Shown piece after piece: positions 1 to 5,352 of a stretch of DNA of 6,475 nt (positions within the stretch are counted from its first letter, which is position 1; each line of letters starts with the position of its first letter). The notes under the pieces were generated by a model. That model did no database searches and was not told where the DNA came from. It worked only from the letters and a program-made list of their open reading frames with translations. Location of the stretch: NCBI GenBank assembly GCA_029937135.1, contig JAPYQX010000057.1:5669-12143 (forward strand), read 5' to 3'. The translations under genes were made by a program, and so were the position numbers. Origin of the DNA: Nitrospinota bacterium (lineage in GTDB: Bacteria > UBA8248).

Positions 1-21
1 CCCGGAGGGATTTATCCCGGG
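1..21 (-). other. Hairpin downstream of hisF, possible transcript end
   Basis: GGGA at 7-10 pairs with TCCC at 15-18 around a TTTA loop, and CCC at 1-3 can extend the stem with GGG at 19-21 past a three-base bulge. It is the first hairpin after hisF and the repeat array, so it could be part of a terminator. The window ends before any T-tract could be seen, so this stays unproven. Confidence 0.3.
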
Positions 22-144
22 AGAATTTTCTTCGCTCACAACCTGACCTCCACCTACAACCAAACTTCCGCTTACAACCTGATTTCAAATTACAACCTGA
101 CTACAACTTACAACCTGACTGCTACGCCGCGCTCTCTTAAATAG
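1..144 (+). CDS. Possible 3' end of a convergent ORF with YNLTxx repeats (doubtful)
   Basis: Frame 1 of the plus strand is open from the window edge to TAG at 142-144, 47 codons. It includes five hexapeptides of the form (Y/H)N(L/Q)(T/I)xx, produced by the 18-base tandem repeat. The period being a multiple of three would suit a coding repeat. Against it, G+C by codon position (about 17, 23 and 27 of 47) lacks the usual high first and low second position, and the last residues only reflect antisense hisF. No family is recognised. More likely this is a non-coding tail that happens to be open. Confidence 0.15.
   Translation, partial: PGGIYPGRIFFAHNLTSTYNQTSAYNLISNYNLTTTYNLTATPRSLK
38..127. repeat. 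Five copies of an 18-base tandem repeat overlapping the hisF 3' end
   Basis: Copies begin at 38, 56, 74, 92 and 110, an exact 18-base period. On the plus strand each starts ACAACC, and four of five start ACAACCTGA; the remaining half of the unit is degenerate. The copy at 110-127 contains the last codons of hisF, so the array probably grew by duplication of the gene's 3' end (inference). In the hisF frame the array gives stops TAA, TAA, TAA, TAG and TGA, one every six codons, each preceded by a Leu codon TTG. On the plus strand the same units are open and would read Y-N-L-T-x-x repeats. Confidence 0.85.
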
Positions 145-878
145 AGCTTTGCTTCCTCGACCGTGTAGTCGCCGAAGTGAAATATCGAGGCCGCCAGCGC
201 CGCCTCGGCGCCGGCCACGGCGAGTCCATCGTAGAGGTGCTCAAGCCCCCCCACCCCGCCCGAGGCGATCACCGGCACCGGCACACTGTCCGACACCGCG
301 CGGGTGAGCTCGAGATCATAGCCGTCCCGCGTGCCGTCGCGATCCATGCTCGTGAGCAATATCTCTCCCGCCCCGAGCCGGGCCGCCTCGGCCGCCCAGG
401 CCACCGCGTCTTTTCCGGTAGGCCTTGAACCTCCATGCGTGAACGCCTCCCAGCGCAAGGGCTCGCCCTCGCCCGAGACCCGCTTGGCGTCCACCGCGCA
501 GACGACCGTCGAGCTTCCGAAACGCTCGGCGCACCGCTTCACGAGATCAGGGTCCCTGAGCGCAGCGCTGTTGATGCTCACCTTGTCGGCCCCGGCGCGA
601 AGGAGGTCGCGCACATCGTCCTCGTGGCCGACGCCCCCGCCCACCGTGAGGGGAACAAACACCCGCTCGGCCGTCCGCGAGACAACATCGAGCAGGGTTT
701 TCCGCACTTCCTTTGAGGCCGTGATATCGAGAAAACAGATTTCGTCCGCGCCCATCGCGTCGTAGGCCGCGGCGCATTCCACCGGGTCGCCCGCGTCGCG
801 GAGATCCTCGAAATTAATCCCCTTGACGACGCGGCCCTCTTTTACGTCGAGACACGGGATGATTCTTTTGGCCAGCAT
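108..878 (-). CDS. hisF: Imidazole glycerol phosphate synthase, cyclase subunit
   Basis: Cyclase partner of HisH. It uses ammonia from HisH to convert PRFAR to imidazoleglycerol phosphate and AICAR, the latter feeding purine synthesis. The 256-residue (beta/alpha)8 barrel is of normal length and starts MLAKRIIPCLDVKEGRVVKG. Catalytic Asp11 and Asp130 (in CAVDAKR) are present. Phosphate-site motifs are TVGGGV (78-83), SINSAAL (101-107), TSMDRDGT (176-183) and ASGGVG (205-210). The ATG at 878 has GGAGG seven bases upstream (886-890). Its first base is shared with the stop of the preceding 26-codon ORF. The C-terminal codons (GVAVRL, then stop) form the first unit of an 18-base tandem repeat that continues downstream. 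hisI or hisE, which often follow hisF, are not found in the remaining 107 bases. Confidence 0.98.
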   Translation of the reverse strand: MLAKRIIPCLDVKEGRVVKGINFEDLRDAGDPVECAAAYDAMGADEICFLDITASKEVRKTLLDVVSRTAERVFVPLTVGGGVGHEDDVRDLLRAGADKVSINSAALRDPDLVKRCAERFGSSTVVCAVDAKRVSGEGEPLRWEAFTHGGSRPTGKDAVAWAAEAARLGAGEILLTSMDRDGTRDGYDLELTRAVSDSVPVPVIASGGVGGLEHLYDGLAVAGAEAALAASIFHFGDYTVEEAKLYLRERGVAVRL

Positions 879-958
879 TAAAGCGCCTCCGGGGGGGTCT
901 TGAAGTAGAGCTTATCAATACCATCCATCATCGCCCGCGCCAGCGGTTTGACCAGCAT
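878..958 (-). CDS. Possible 26-residue small protein or coupling ORF between hisA and hisF
   Basis: ATG at 958 uses the last base of the hisA TGA, and the ORF ends with TAA at 880-878, whose last A is the first base of the hisF ATG. It therefore fills the hisA-hisF interval exactly, with one-base overlaps at both ends. The peptide starts MLVKPLARAMMDG and ends KLYFKTPPEAL. It has no signal peptide or membrane segment and matches no family I know. By hand count, G+C at codon positions 1, 2 and 3 is 16, 9 and 20 of 26, the coding pattern of a high-GC genome. A short-spaced GAGGG (963-967) precedes the ATG. The ORF also contains the hisF ribosome-binding site. It may encode a small protein, or serve only to carry ribosomes from hisA to hisF. 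A chance ORF cannot be excluded. Confidence 0.45.
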   Translation of the reverse strand: MLVKPLARAMMDGIDKLYFKTPPEAL

Positions 959-1677
959 CAGACCCTCGCCAGCGCCGCTTTAAGATCAAAAGTGCCCTCG
1001 TAGAGCGCGCGCCCGACAACCGCCCCGGCGACGCCCGCCTCCGCCAGCGGTAAAAGACGGTCCACATCCTCCATCCGGCTGAAACCCCCGGCGGCGATGA
1101 CCGGAACCGCCACCGCCCGCGCCAGCGCCTCGGTCGCCTCGGGGTTGAACCCCTCGAGCATCCCGTCCCTTGAAATATCCGTGAATACGATCCCCGCGAG
1201 CGGTAGGCCCTCGAAGCGCGCGGCCAAATCCTCGGGCGATACACCCTCGCCCTCGACCCAGCCCGAGACCTTCACCTCACCGTCCCTGGCGTCGATGCCG
1301 AGGAGGATTTTACCCGGATTCTCCCCGGCGGCTTTTTCAAGAAACTCGGGGTTTTTGAGGGCGCTTGTCCCCAGAATCACGAACGTGGCTCCTGCGTCCA
1401 GCACCGCGCGGAGCGAATCCATCGACCGGACCCCGCCGCCAAACTGGACGGGAACGCCCGCCCGGGCCGCGACTTTCTCAAGCACCTTTAAATGTTGGGG
1501 GCTTCCCTCGAAAGCGCCGTCGAGGTCGATCAGGTGGAGCCGCTTCGCGCCTTGCCCCACCCACTCCATCGCCATCTCGGCCGGGTCCGCCCCGTAGACG
1601 ATCTCGCGGTCTTTTTGCCCTTGAATCAGGCGGACGCACTTGCCGCCCTTGAGGTCCACCGCCGGAATGATCAACAA
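958..1677 (-). CDS. hisA: Phosphoribosylformimino-5-aminoimidazole carboxamide ribotide isomerase
   Basis: Catalyses the Amadori rearrangement of ProFAR to PRFAR, the substrate of HisF. It is a (beta/alpha)8 barrel of 239 residues, the normal family length. From TTG 1677 the protein begins MLIIPAVDLKGGKCVRL, the canonical HisA N-terminus. Catalytic Asp8 lies in PAVDLKGG and Asp129 in GIDARDG. Phosphate-binding segments include QFGGGVR (78-84), TDISRDGML (166-174) and AAGGFS (195-200). A longer reading from GTG 1707 adds ten residues (RPGPWRALI-like) absent from the family and has a poor ribosome-binding site, so I reject it. The stop TGA shares its A with an ATG that opens a 26-codon ORF leading into hisF. 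The gene sits after a 267-base gap from hisH, unlike the tight spacing before and after. Confidence 0.96.
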   Translation of the reverse strand: MLIIPAVDLKGGKCVRLIQGQKDREIVYGADPAEMAMEWVGQGAKRLHLIDLDGAFEGSPQHLKVLEKVAARAGVPVQFGGGVRSMDSLRAVLDAGATFVILGTSALKNPEFLEKAAGENPGKILLGIDARDGEVKVSGWVEGEGVSPEDLAARFEGLPLAGIVFTDISRDGMLEGFNPEATEALARAVAVPVIAAGGFSRMEDVDRLLPLAEAGVAGAVVGRALYEGTFDLKAALARV

Positions 1678-1685
1678 AATCAATG

Positions 1686-1691
1686 CCCTCC
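1686..1691 (-). promoter_or_regulatory. Shine-Dalgarno site deciding the hisA start
   Basis: GGAGGG on the minus strand lies eight bases before the TTG at 1677. The upstream in-frame GTG at 1707 overlaps its own purine tract, leaving no spacing. The TTG at 1683 is only about two bases away. This site therefore points to TTG 1677. Confidence 0.7.
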
Positions 1692-1783
1692 ACGGACCGG
1701 GCCGCACCTCCCCCGGCGAAAGCGTTAGGGATGGATAAACCCATTTGGGTGGGATTGCAAGGGAGAGGGGAAACCAAAAAGCT

Positions 1784-1871
1784 TGTCATCCTGAGCGAGG
1801 GCAAAGCACGACGCGAAGGATCTACTTGAACGGGCAGGCACGTAGATTCTTCGCTATCGCTCAGAATGACA
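1784..1871. repeat. Dispersed imperfect palindrome of the GTCATyCTGAGCGA type
   Basis: Two arms in inverted orientation flank a 16-base loop. The left arm (1784-1825) starts TGTCATCCTGAGCGA and ends GCGAAGGATCTAC. The right arm (1842-1871), read on the other strand, starts TGTCATTCTGAGCGA and ends GCGAAGAATCTAC. Each pair of blocks differs at a single base. Between the two blocks the left arm has 14 bases where the right arm has only TA, so the hairpin would carry a bulge. I recognise the pattern from interspersed intergenic repeats in many environmental bacterial genomes, whose false translations read like VILSDSEES or LRMT; both strings appear when this stretch is translated. It is probably non-coding and non-autonomous, and could form a hairpin in the his mRNA. 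Confidence 0.85.
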
Positions 1872-1944
1872 GACAAACCCCTTCGATCCTTATGGGTCCT
1901 TACCCCCAGCAAGGGCGCTCCTCACAGGAAAGGTCTTGCCCTCC

Positions 1945-2592
1945 CTACCCACAAACCCTCGCGAATCTTCTCAAAATCTCCAATCCCCTGCCCCCGCTTT
2001 TTTCGGGGTGGAACTGGGTGGCGAAAAGGTTGTCGCGGCGGACGCTCGCGATGAAGGGGACGCCGTAAGCGCAGGTGGCCGCGATGAAGGGGCGGCAGGG
2101 CTCGCTCACCTCGGCATAGTAGGAGTGGACAAAATAAAAGTGCTGGGCCTCTATAGCCGGGTCGAGGACGGGGGATTCGTTTTCGAGGTGGATGCCGTTC
2201 CAGCCCATGTGGGGGATGCGGATGTCTCTTGATGCACCGGGCTCTTTCACTCCGGCTGGAAATTTCAGGATGCGCCCGGGCAGGATGCCCAGCCCCGGCG
2301 TCCGGCCGAATTCCTCGCTCGCCTCGAAAAGGACCTGAAGGCCAAGACAGATCCCCAGATAGGGAACCCCGCGCGCGAGGGCTTTCTTGAGTGGATCACT
2401 CAACCCGGCGGCGTTCAGGGCGTTCATGCACTCCGGAAACCCACCGACGCCGGGGAGGATGATCCCCGCCGCGTTCTCAAGGTCGGCCGGGTCGCCCGAT
2501 AGCCGGGAGGCGGCGCCGACGGTGGCCAGCCCGTTGGCGACGCTTCGCACGTTGCCCATGCCGTAATCGACGACGACGATGGAGTTTTCCAC
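1945..2592 (-). CDS. hisH: Imidazole glycerol phosphate synthase, glutamine amidotransferase subunit
   Basis: Class I glutamine amidotransferase that releases ammonia from glutamine and passes it through HisF to PRFAR, giving imidazoleglycerol phosphate and AICAR. The 215-residue protein begins MENSIVVVDYGMGN, has the PGVGGF oxyanion-region motif (47-52), the nucleophile elbow LGICLG with catalytic Cys82, and QFHPEKSG with His195 and Glu197 completing the triad. IPHMGWN (127-132) is the conserved segment seen in HisH at the HisF interface. The start is GTG, with GGAG six bases upstream (2599-2602). Its partner hisF is in the same operon, separated by hisA. The reading frame is complete and the length normal. 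Confidence 0.97.
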   Translation of the reverse strand: MENSIVVVDYGMGNVRSVANGLATVGAASRLSGDPADLENAAGIILPGVGGFPECMNALNAAGLSDPLKKALARGVPYLGICLGLQVLFEASEEFGRTPGLGILPGRILKFPAGVKEPGASRDIRIPHMGWNGIHLENESPVLDPAIEAQHFYFVHSYYAEVSEPCRPFIAATCAYGVPFIASVRRDNLFATQFHPEKSGGRGLEILRRFARVCG

Positions 2593-2631
2593 CGCTCACT
2601 CCATAAAAAGAATTTCGGGGACCAAGTTTGC

Positions 2632-3234
2632 TTAAAGGACGCCCTTCGTGCTGGGCACGCCCGTCTCGCGCGGATCGATAGCGGCGGCGGCGCGGAGCGC
2701 TCGCGCGAAACCTTTGAAAACGGCCTCGACCATATGGTGGCTGTTCTCGCCGTAGCGGACCTCGATGTGGAGGTCGATGCCCGCCTGGGTCGCCAGCGAC
2801 CAGAAAAACTCCCGAACGAGCGCCGTGTCGAACTCGCCGATCTGGGATTCGGGGAAGCGGCCCCTGAAAACCAGATTCCCGCGCCCGCCGGCATCGAGGG
2901 CGACGGAGATGAGAGCGTCCATCATCGGGAGGCTCTGGCTCGCGTAGCGTGTAATCCCGGCGCGGTCGCCGAGCGCCTTGGCGAGCGTCTGGCCAAGGAG
3001 GATGCCAACATCCTCGACGGTGTGGTGGCCGTCCACATCGATATCGCCCTTCCCGCGTATGCTCAGATCAATCAGGCCGTGCCGGGCGATCTGGCCGAGC
3101 ATGTGGTCGAAAAAACCGAGGCCGGTTTTCACCGAGGCCTTTCCTGAGCCGTCAAGATTGACGGATATCGTGAAATCGGTTTCCTTGGTCTTCCGGCTCG
3201 CCTGGGCCTTGCGGCCCGTTTTTTTCGCCGCCAC
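2632..3234 (-). CDS. hisB: Imidazoleglycerol-phosphate dehydratase, monofunctional
   Basis: Mn-dependent enzyme that dehydrates imidazoleglycerol phosphate to imidazoleacetol phosphate. The 200-residue protein is the monofunctional type and lacks the N-terminal histidinol-phosphatase domain of the bifunctional enterobacterial HisB. A separate phosphatase is therefore needed and is not seen here. Motifs are SRKTKETD near the start, FFDHML (41-46), the metal-binding DVDGHHTVEDVGI (66-78) with His70, His71 and Glu74, and the second histidine cluster SHHMVEA (165-171) with His166, His167 and Glu170. The C-terminus STKGVL is typical. The start is GTG, supported by a strong Shine-Dalgarno six bases upstream. 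The first dozen residues (AAKKTGRKAQ) are a short Lys/Arg-rich extension before the conserved region begins. hisH follows after 39 bases. Confidence 0.97.
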   Translation of the reverse strand: MAAKKTGRKAQASRKTKETDFTISVNLDGSGKASVKTGLGFFDHMLGQIARHGLIDLSIRGKGDIDVDGHHTVEDVGILLGQTLAKALGDRAGITRYASQSLPMMDALISVALDAGGRGNLVFRGRFPESQIGEFDTALVREFFWSLATQAGIDLHIEVRYGENSHHMVEAVFKGFARALRAAAAIDPRETGVPSTKGVL

Positions 3235-3376
3235 GGCGGGACCTCCTCAAAACAGTCTATTTCAACAAGTTACGGGCGATGAAGTGCGGGTCATTTACCC
3301 CCGCGAAAATCGCGCGCCATTATGTTCGATTCGGGGGCGTTGCGCCAGAGGGAAAATGAAGCGGGAGGAACTTTGC
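3235..3376. other. Gap between hisD and hisB; no gene, small inverted repeats
   Basis: The 142 bases hold no convincing ORF on either strand. Other junctions in this part of the operon overlap or are under 40 bases, so this gap stands out. It contains a perfect 5-bp inverted repeat with a 3-base loop (CGCGA-AAA-TCGCG, 3302-3314) and a second pairing, GCGGG at 3286-3290 with CCCGC at 3300-3304. The two share bases 3302-3304, so they could not both form fully. There is no T-tract after either hairpin, so a classical terminator is unlikely. A CATAAT box lies on the minus strand just upstream of the hairpins, without a good -35 partner. The hisB ribosome-binding site lies at the hisB end. An internal promoter or processing site is possible but unproven. 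Confidence 0.5.
3241..3248 (-). promoter_or_regulatory. Strong Shine-Dalgarno site for hisB
   Basis: On the minus strand this reads GAGGAGGT, an almost complete match to the 16S rRNA anti-Shine-Dalgarno end, six bases before the GTG at 3234. It supports that GTG as the hisB start and indicates that hisB initiates independently, without coupling to hisD across the long gap. Confidence 0.8.
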
Positions 3377-4678
3377 CTACCCTTCATCCCCGGCGCGCAT
3401 GCGAATCGCGCTGGCGTGGGCGGGAAACCCCTCGAGCTCGGCCAGACGGGCGGCGGGACCCGCGAGCCGCGCCGCGGCCCCGGCGTCCAGTTCCATCTCG
3501 CTCGACCACTTGAGGAAGTCGAGCACCCCGAGCGGGGAGGCGAACCGCGCCGCTTTTCCCGTCGGGAGGATGTGGTTGGGCCCGGCGATATAGTCGCCAA
3601 AGGGCGCGGCGCTGAAGGGGCCCAGGAGAATCGCCCCGGCCGAGCGCACCCGGCCGGCGAACTCCCCGGCCCGCTCGATCATCAGTTCGAGATGCTCGGG
3701 CGCGAGCCGCTCGGCCACCTCGAGCGCCTCATCGCGCGAGGAGACCTCGACGATGGCGCCCTGGCCCTTGAGGGCTTCCTCGATGACCTCGCGCCGGGGG
3801 GCAGCGGCCACTTGTTTGGCCACCTGCTCGTCAATCGCGCCGGCGGCCTCGCCGCCGATTGCAACGGCGACCGCCATCGCGGCGGGGTCGTGCTCGGCCT
3901 GGGCGATCAGATCGGCCGCGGCCCACTCCGCGTGTAATGGACTGTCGAGAATCACGACCACCTCGCTCGGGCCCGCGTCCTTGTCCACGTCGGCCACGTC
4001 GCGGACGAGGCGCTTGGCGGCGGCGACGAAGATGTTCCCCGGCCCGACGATCTTGTCCACCTTTTCGATCACGCCGGTCCCATAGGCCATCGCCGCGATC
4101 GCCTGGGCGCCGCCCACCCGGAAAACGCTGTCCACCCCGGCGAGGGCGGCGGCGGCGAGGACGATGGACGCGATCTCCCCGTCCTCCCCGGCCGGCGGGG
4201 AGCACATGACGATCTCCTCCACCCCGGCCACTCGGGCGGGTATCGCACTCATGAGAACGCTCGACGGGTAGGCCCCCCGCCCCCCCGGTATGTAGAGGCC
4301 CACTCGACAGAGCGGAATCGGGCGCAGGACGAACCGCTCGCCGGGCGCGGGCCGCGTTTCGATCTTTTGGGGGAGGCAGGCCTCGTGAAAATCGCGAATT
4401 CGCCCGGCGGCCAGCTCAAGCGCCTCGCGCGCGCCGGCGGGGAGCGCGCCCAGGGCTTCTGTTAACTTCGCCTCGGGGACGGGAATCTGGCCGGGGCTCA
4501 GATCCACCCGGTCGAAAGTTTTTGTGTACCGGCGGAGCGCGAGATCGCCGTGGTTGCGAACGTCATCGAGGATAGGGGCGACTTTTTCCTCGGCCCCCAT
4601 GAAAATCGTCTCGCCCGCGAAGGGGAGCGCTTCGAGCGCGGCGGCGGCATCCGCGTCCCCCCAGCGAATCCGCCTCAT
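3377..4678 (-). CDS. hisD: Histidinol dehydrogenase
   Basis: Zinc- and NAD-dependent enzyme that oxidises L-histidinol to histidinal and then histidine, the last two steps of the pathway. From the ATG at 4678 it has 433 residues, the usual family length. Family hallmarks are YIPGGRGAYPSSVLM (129-143), the signature VDKIVGPGNIFVAAAK (207-222) and AGPSEV (235-240). Zinc ligands by alignment from memory to E. coli HisD are Gln260, His263, Asp362 and His421, and the catalytic pair is Glu328-His329 in APEHLEL; all are present. I chose the ATG at 4678, not an upstream GTG-like start at 4705. The protein then begins MRRIRWGD, the ATGA overlap with the hisG stop matches the murA-hisG junction, and a purine-rich AGGAAGGGG sits just upstream inside the hisG tail. 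No frameshift or missing residue is seen. The next gene, hisB, follows after a 142-base gap. Confidence 0.98.
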   Translation of the reverse strand: MRRIRWGDADAAAALEALPFAGETIFMGAEEKVAPILDDVRNHGDLALRRYTKTFDRVDLSPGQIPVPEAKLTEALGALPAGAREALELAAGRIRDFHEACLPQKIETRPAPGERFVLRPIPLCRVGLYIPGGRGAYPSSVLMSAIPARVAGVEEIVMCSPPAGEDGEIASIVLAAAALAGVDSVFRVGGAQAIAAMAYGTGVIEKVDKIVGPGNIFVAAAKRLVRDVADVDKDAGPSEVVVILDSPLHAEWAAADLIAQAEHDPAAMAVAVAIGGEAAGAIDEQVAKQVAAAPRREVIEEALKGQGAIVEVSSRDEALEVAERLAPEHLELMIERAGEFAGRVRSAGAILLGPFSAAPFGDYIAGPNHILPTGKAARFASPLGVLDFLKWSSEMELDAGAAARLAGPAARLAELEGFPAHASAIRMRAGDEG

Positions 4679-5352
4679 TTCCCCTTCCTCTTTCCGGGTT
4701 TGCACACTTTTTTCATCGAGGAGATGAACTCGCTCACTCGGCCGTGTTTGGTCTTCAGGCTAGCGCGGTTCACGATGAGGCGGGCGGTGGCGCTGAAAAT
4801 CTCCCGGATCGGGGTCAGCCCGTTCGCCACGAGCGTACTGCCCGTATCCACCAGGTCCACGACGGCGTCCGCCACCCCGGTCGCCGGGGCAATCTCGACG
4901 TTTCCGTAGAGGTAGATCGTCTGGGCCTGAAGACCCTGGTCCTCGAAATAGCGGGCCGTAATCACGGGGAATTTCGTCGCGATGCGAAGGTTCACCTTTC
5001 GGGACAAATCCTCCCAGCTCACCCCGTCCGGAGCGGCCACCATGAGGCGGCAGAGCGCAAAACGCAGATCAAGCGGCTCAAAAACATCGCTTCCCTGCTC
5101 GAGGAGGACATCCTTGCCGATGACGCCGAGGTCCGCCGCCCCACGCTCGACATAGGTGGGCACGTCGTAATTCCGCAGAATCAGTACCCGCACCCCCGTT
5201 TTCCGGTCGTCGTGGATGAGGGAGCGGGATTTGTCCGAAATCCCCTTCGACAGCAAACCGGCCTCGAGGAGGCGCTCTATCGCCGTGGTGAATATCCGGC
5301 CCTTCGGCAGCGCAATCGTCAGGCCGCTCACCCCGTTTTCAGTATCGCTCAT
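4675..5352 (-). CDS. hisG: ATP phosphoribosyltransferase, short form (HisG-S)
   Basis: Catalyses the first histidine step, condensing ATP and PRPP to phosphoribosyl-ATP in the cytoplasm. The 225-residue protein has ALPKGRI (14-20), DLGVIGKDVL (74-83) and the PRPP-binding stretch around DLVDTGSTLVANGL (166-179). It ends soon after the catalytic domain, so it lacks the C-terminal ACT-like regulatory domain of long HisG (about 290-300 residues). Short HisG enzymes are known to need HisZ, a histidyl-tRNA-synthetase-like subunit, for activity and feedback control. HisZ is not in this window. The ATG start shares ATGA with the murA stop. The only ribosome-binding candidate is a weak GGGTGAG, which fits coupling to murA translation. 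The stop overlaps the hisD ATG, again in ATGA. The last residues (CKPGKRKGK) form a basic tail slightly longer than in typical short HisG; its purine-rich codons also supply the hisD ribosome-binding site. Confidence 0.97.
   Translation of the reverse strand: MSDTENGVSGLTIALPKGRIFTTAIERLLEAGLLSKGISDKSRSLIHDDRKTGVRVLILRNYDVPTYVERGAADLGVIGKDVLLEQGSDVFEPLDLRFALCRLMVAAPDGVSWEDLSRKVNLRIATKFPVITARYFEDQGLQAQTIYLYGNVEIAPATGVADAVVDLVDTGSTLVANGLTPIREIFSATARLIVNRASLKTKHGRVSEFISSMKKVCKPGKRKGK

Larger units (their letters stand above)
1678..1944. other. Gap between hisH and hisA holding a dispersed palindrome
   Basis: This 267-base stretch is the longest non-coding interval in the window. About a third is the palindrome described separately (1784-1871). 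The remainder has no plausible gene; ORFs crossing it are made of repeat sequence or of out-of-frame hisA. Also visible are the hisA ribosome-binding site and a short palindrome ACCC-ATTT-GGGT (1739-1750). No transcription terminator with a T-tract is seen after hisH, so transcription may run through to hisA. Confidence 0.6.

Noticed and set aside
1732..1760. Promoter-like pair TTGCAA and TATCCA, 17 bases apart, upstream of hisA on the minus strand
   Set aside because: Only about 4 of 6 and 3 of 6 matches to the sigma-70 boxes; such matches occur by chance, so not listed as a feature.
1478..1912. 144-codon minus-strand ORF across the palindrome and hisA start
   Set aside because: Its first part is a translation of the dispersed repeat (VILSDSEES, LRMT) and the rest is hisA out of frame.
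1912..1942. AGGGC/GCCCT inverted repeat just downstream of hisH as a terminator
   Set aside because: Only a 5-bp stem around a long loop and no T-tract on the minus strand.
1745..2232. Plus-strand ORFs over the palindrome and hisH 3' end
   Set aside because: Composed of repeat sequence (RFFAIAQND-like) plus antisense hisH; no ribosome-binding site or family match.
3291..3320. Nine-codon ORF in the hisD-hisB gap considered as a histidine attenuation leader
   Set aside because: It has no histidine codons, no ribosome-binding site, and no terminator hairpin with a T-tract follows.
2978..3937. 319-codon plus-strand ORF opposite hisB, the gap and hisD
   Set aside because: It lies antisense to well-identified conserved genes, has Pro/Arg/Gly-rich low-complexity translation typical of high-GC antisense frames, and matches no family.
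3377..4705. Longer hisD reading from 4705
   Set aside because: It would overlap hisG by 31 bases and add nine non-conserved residues; the ATGA start at 4678 has the better ribosome-binding site and family N-terminus.
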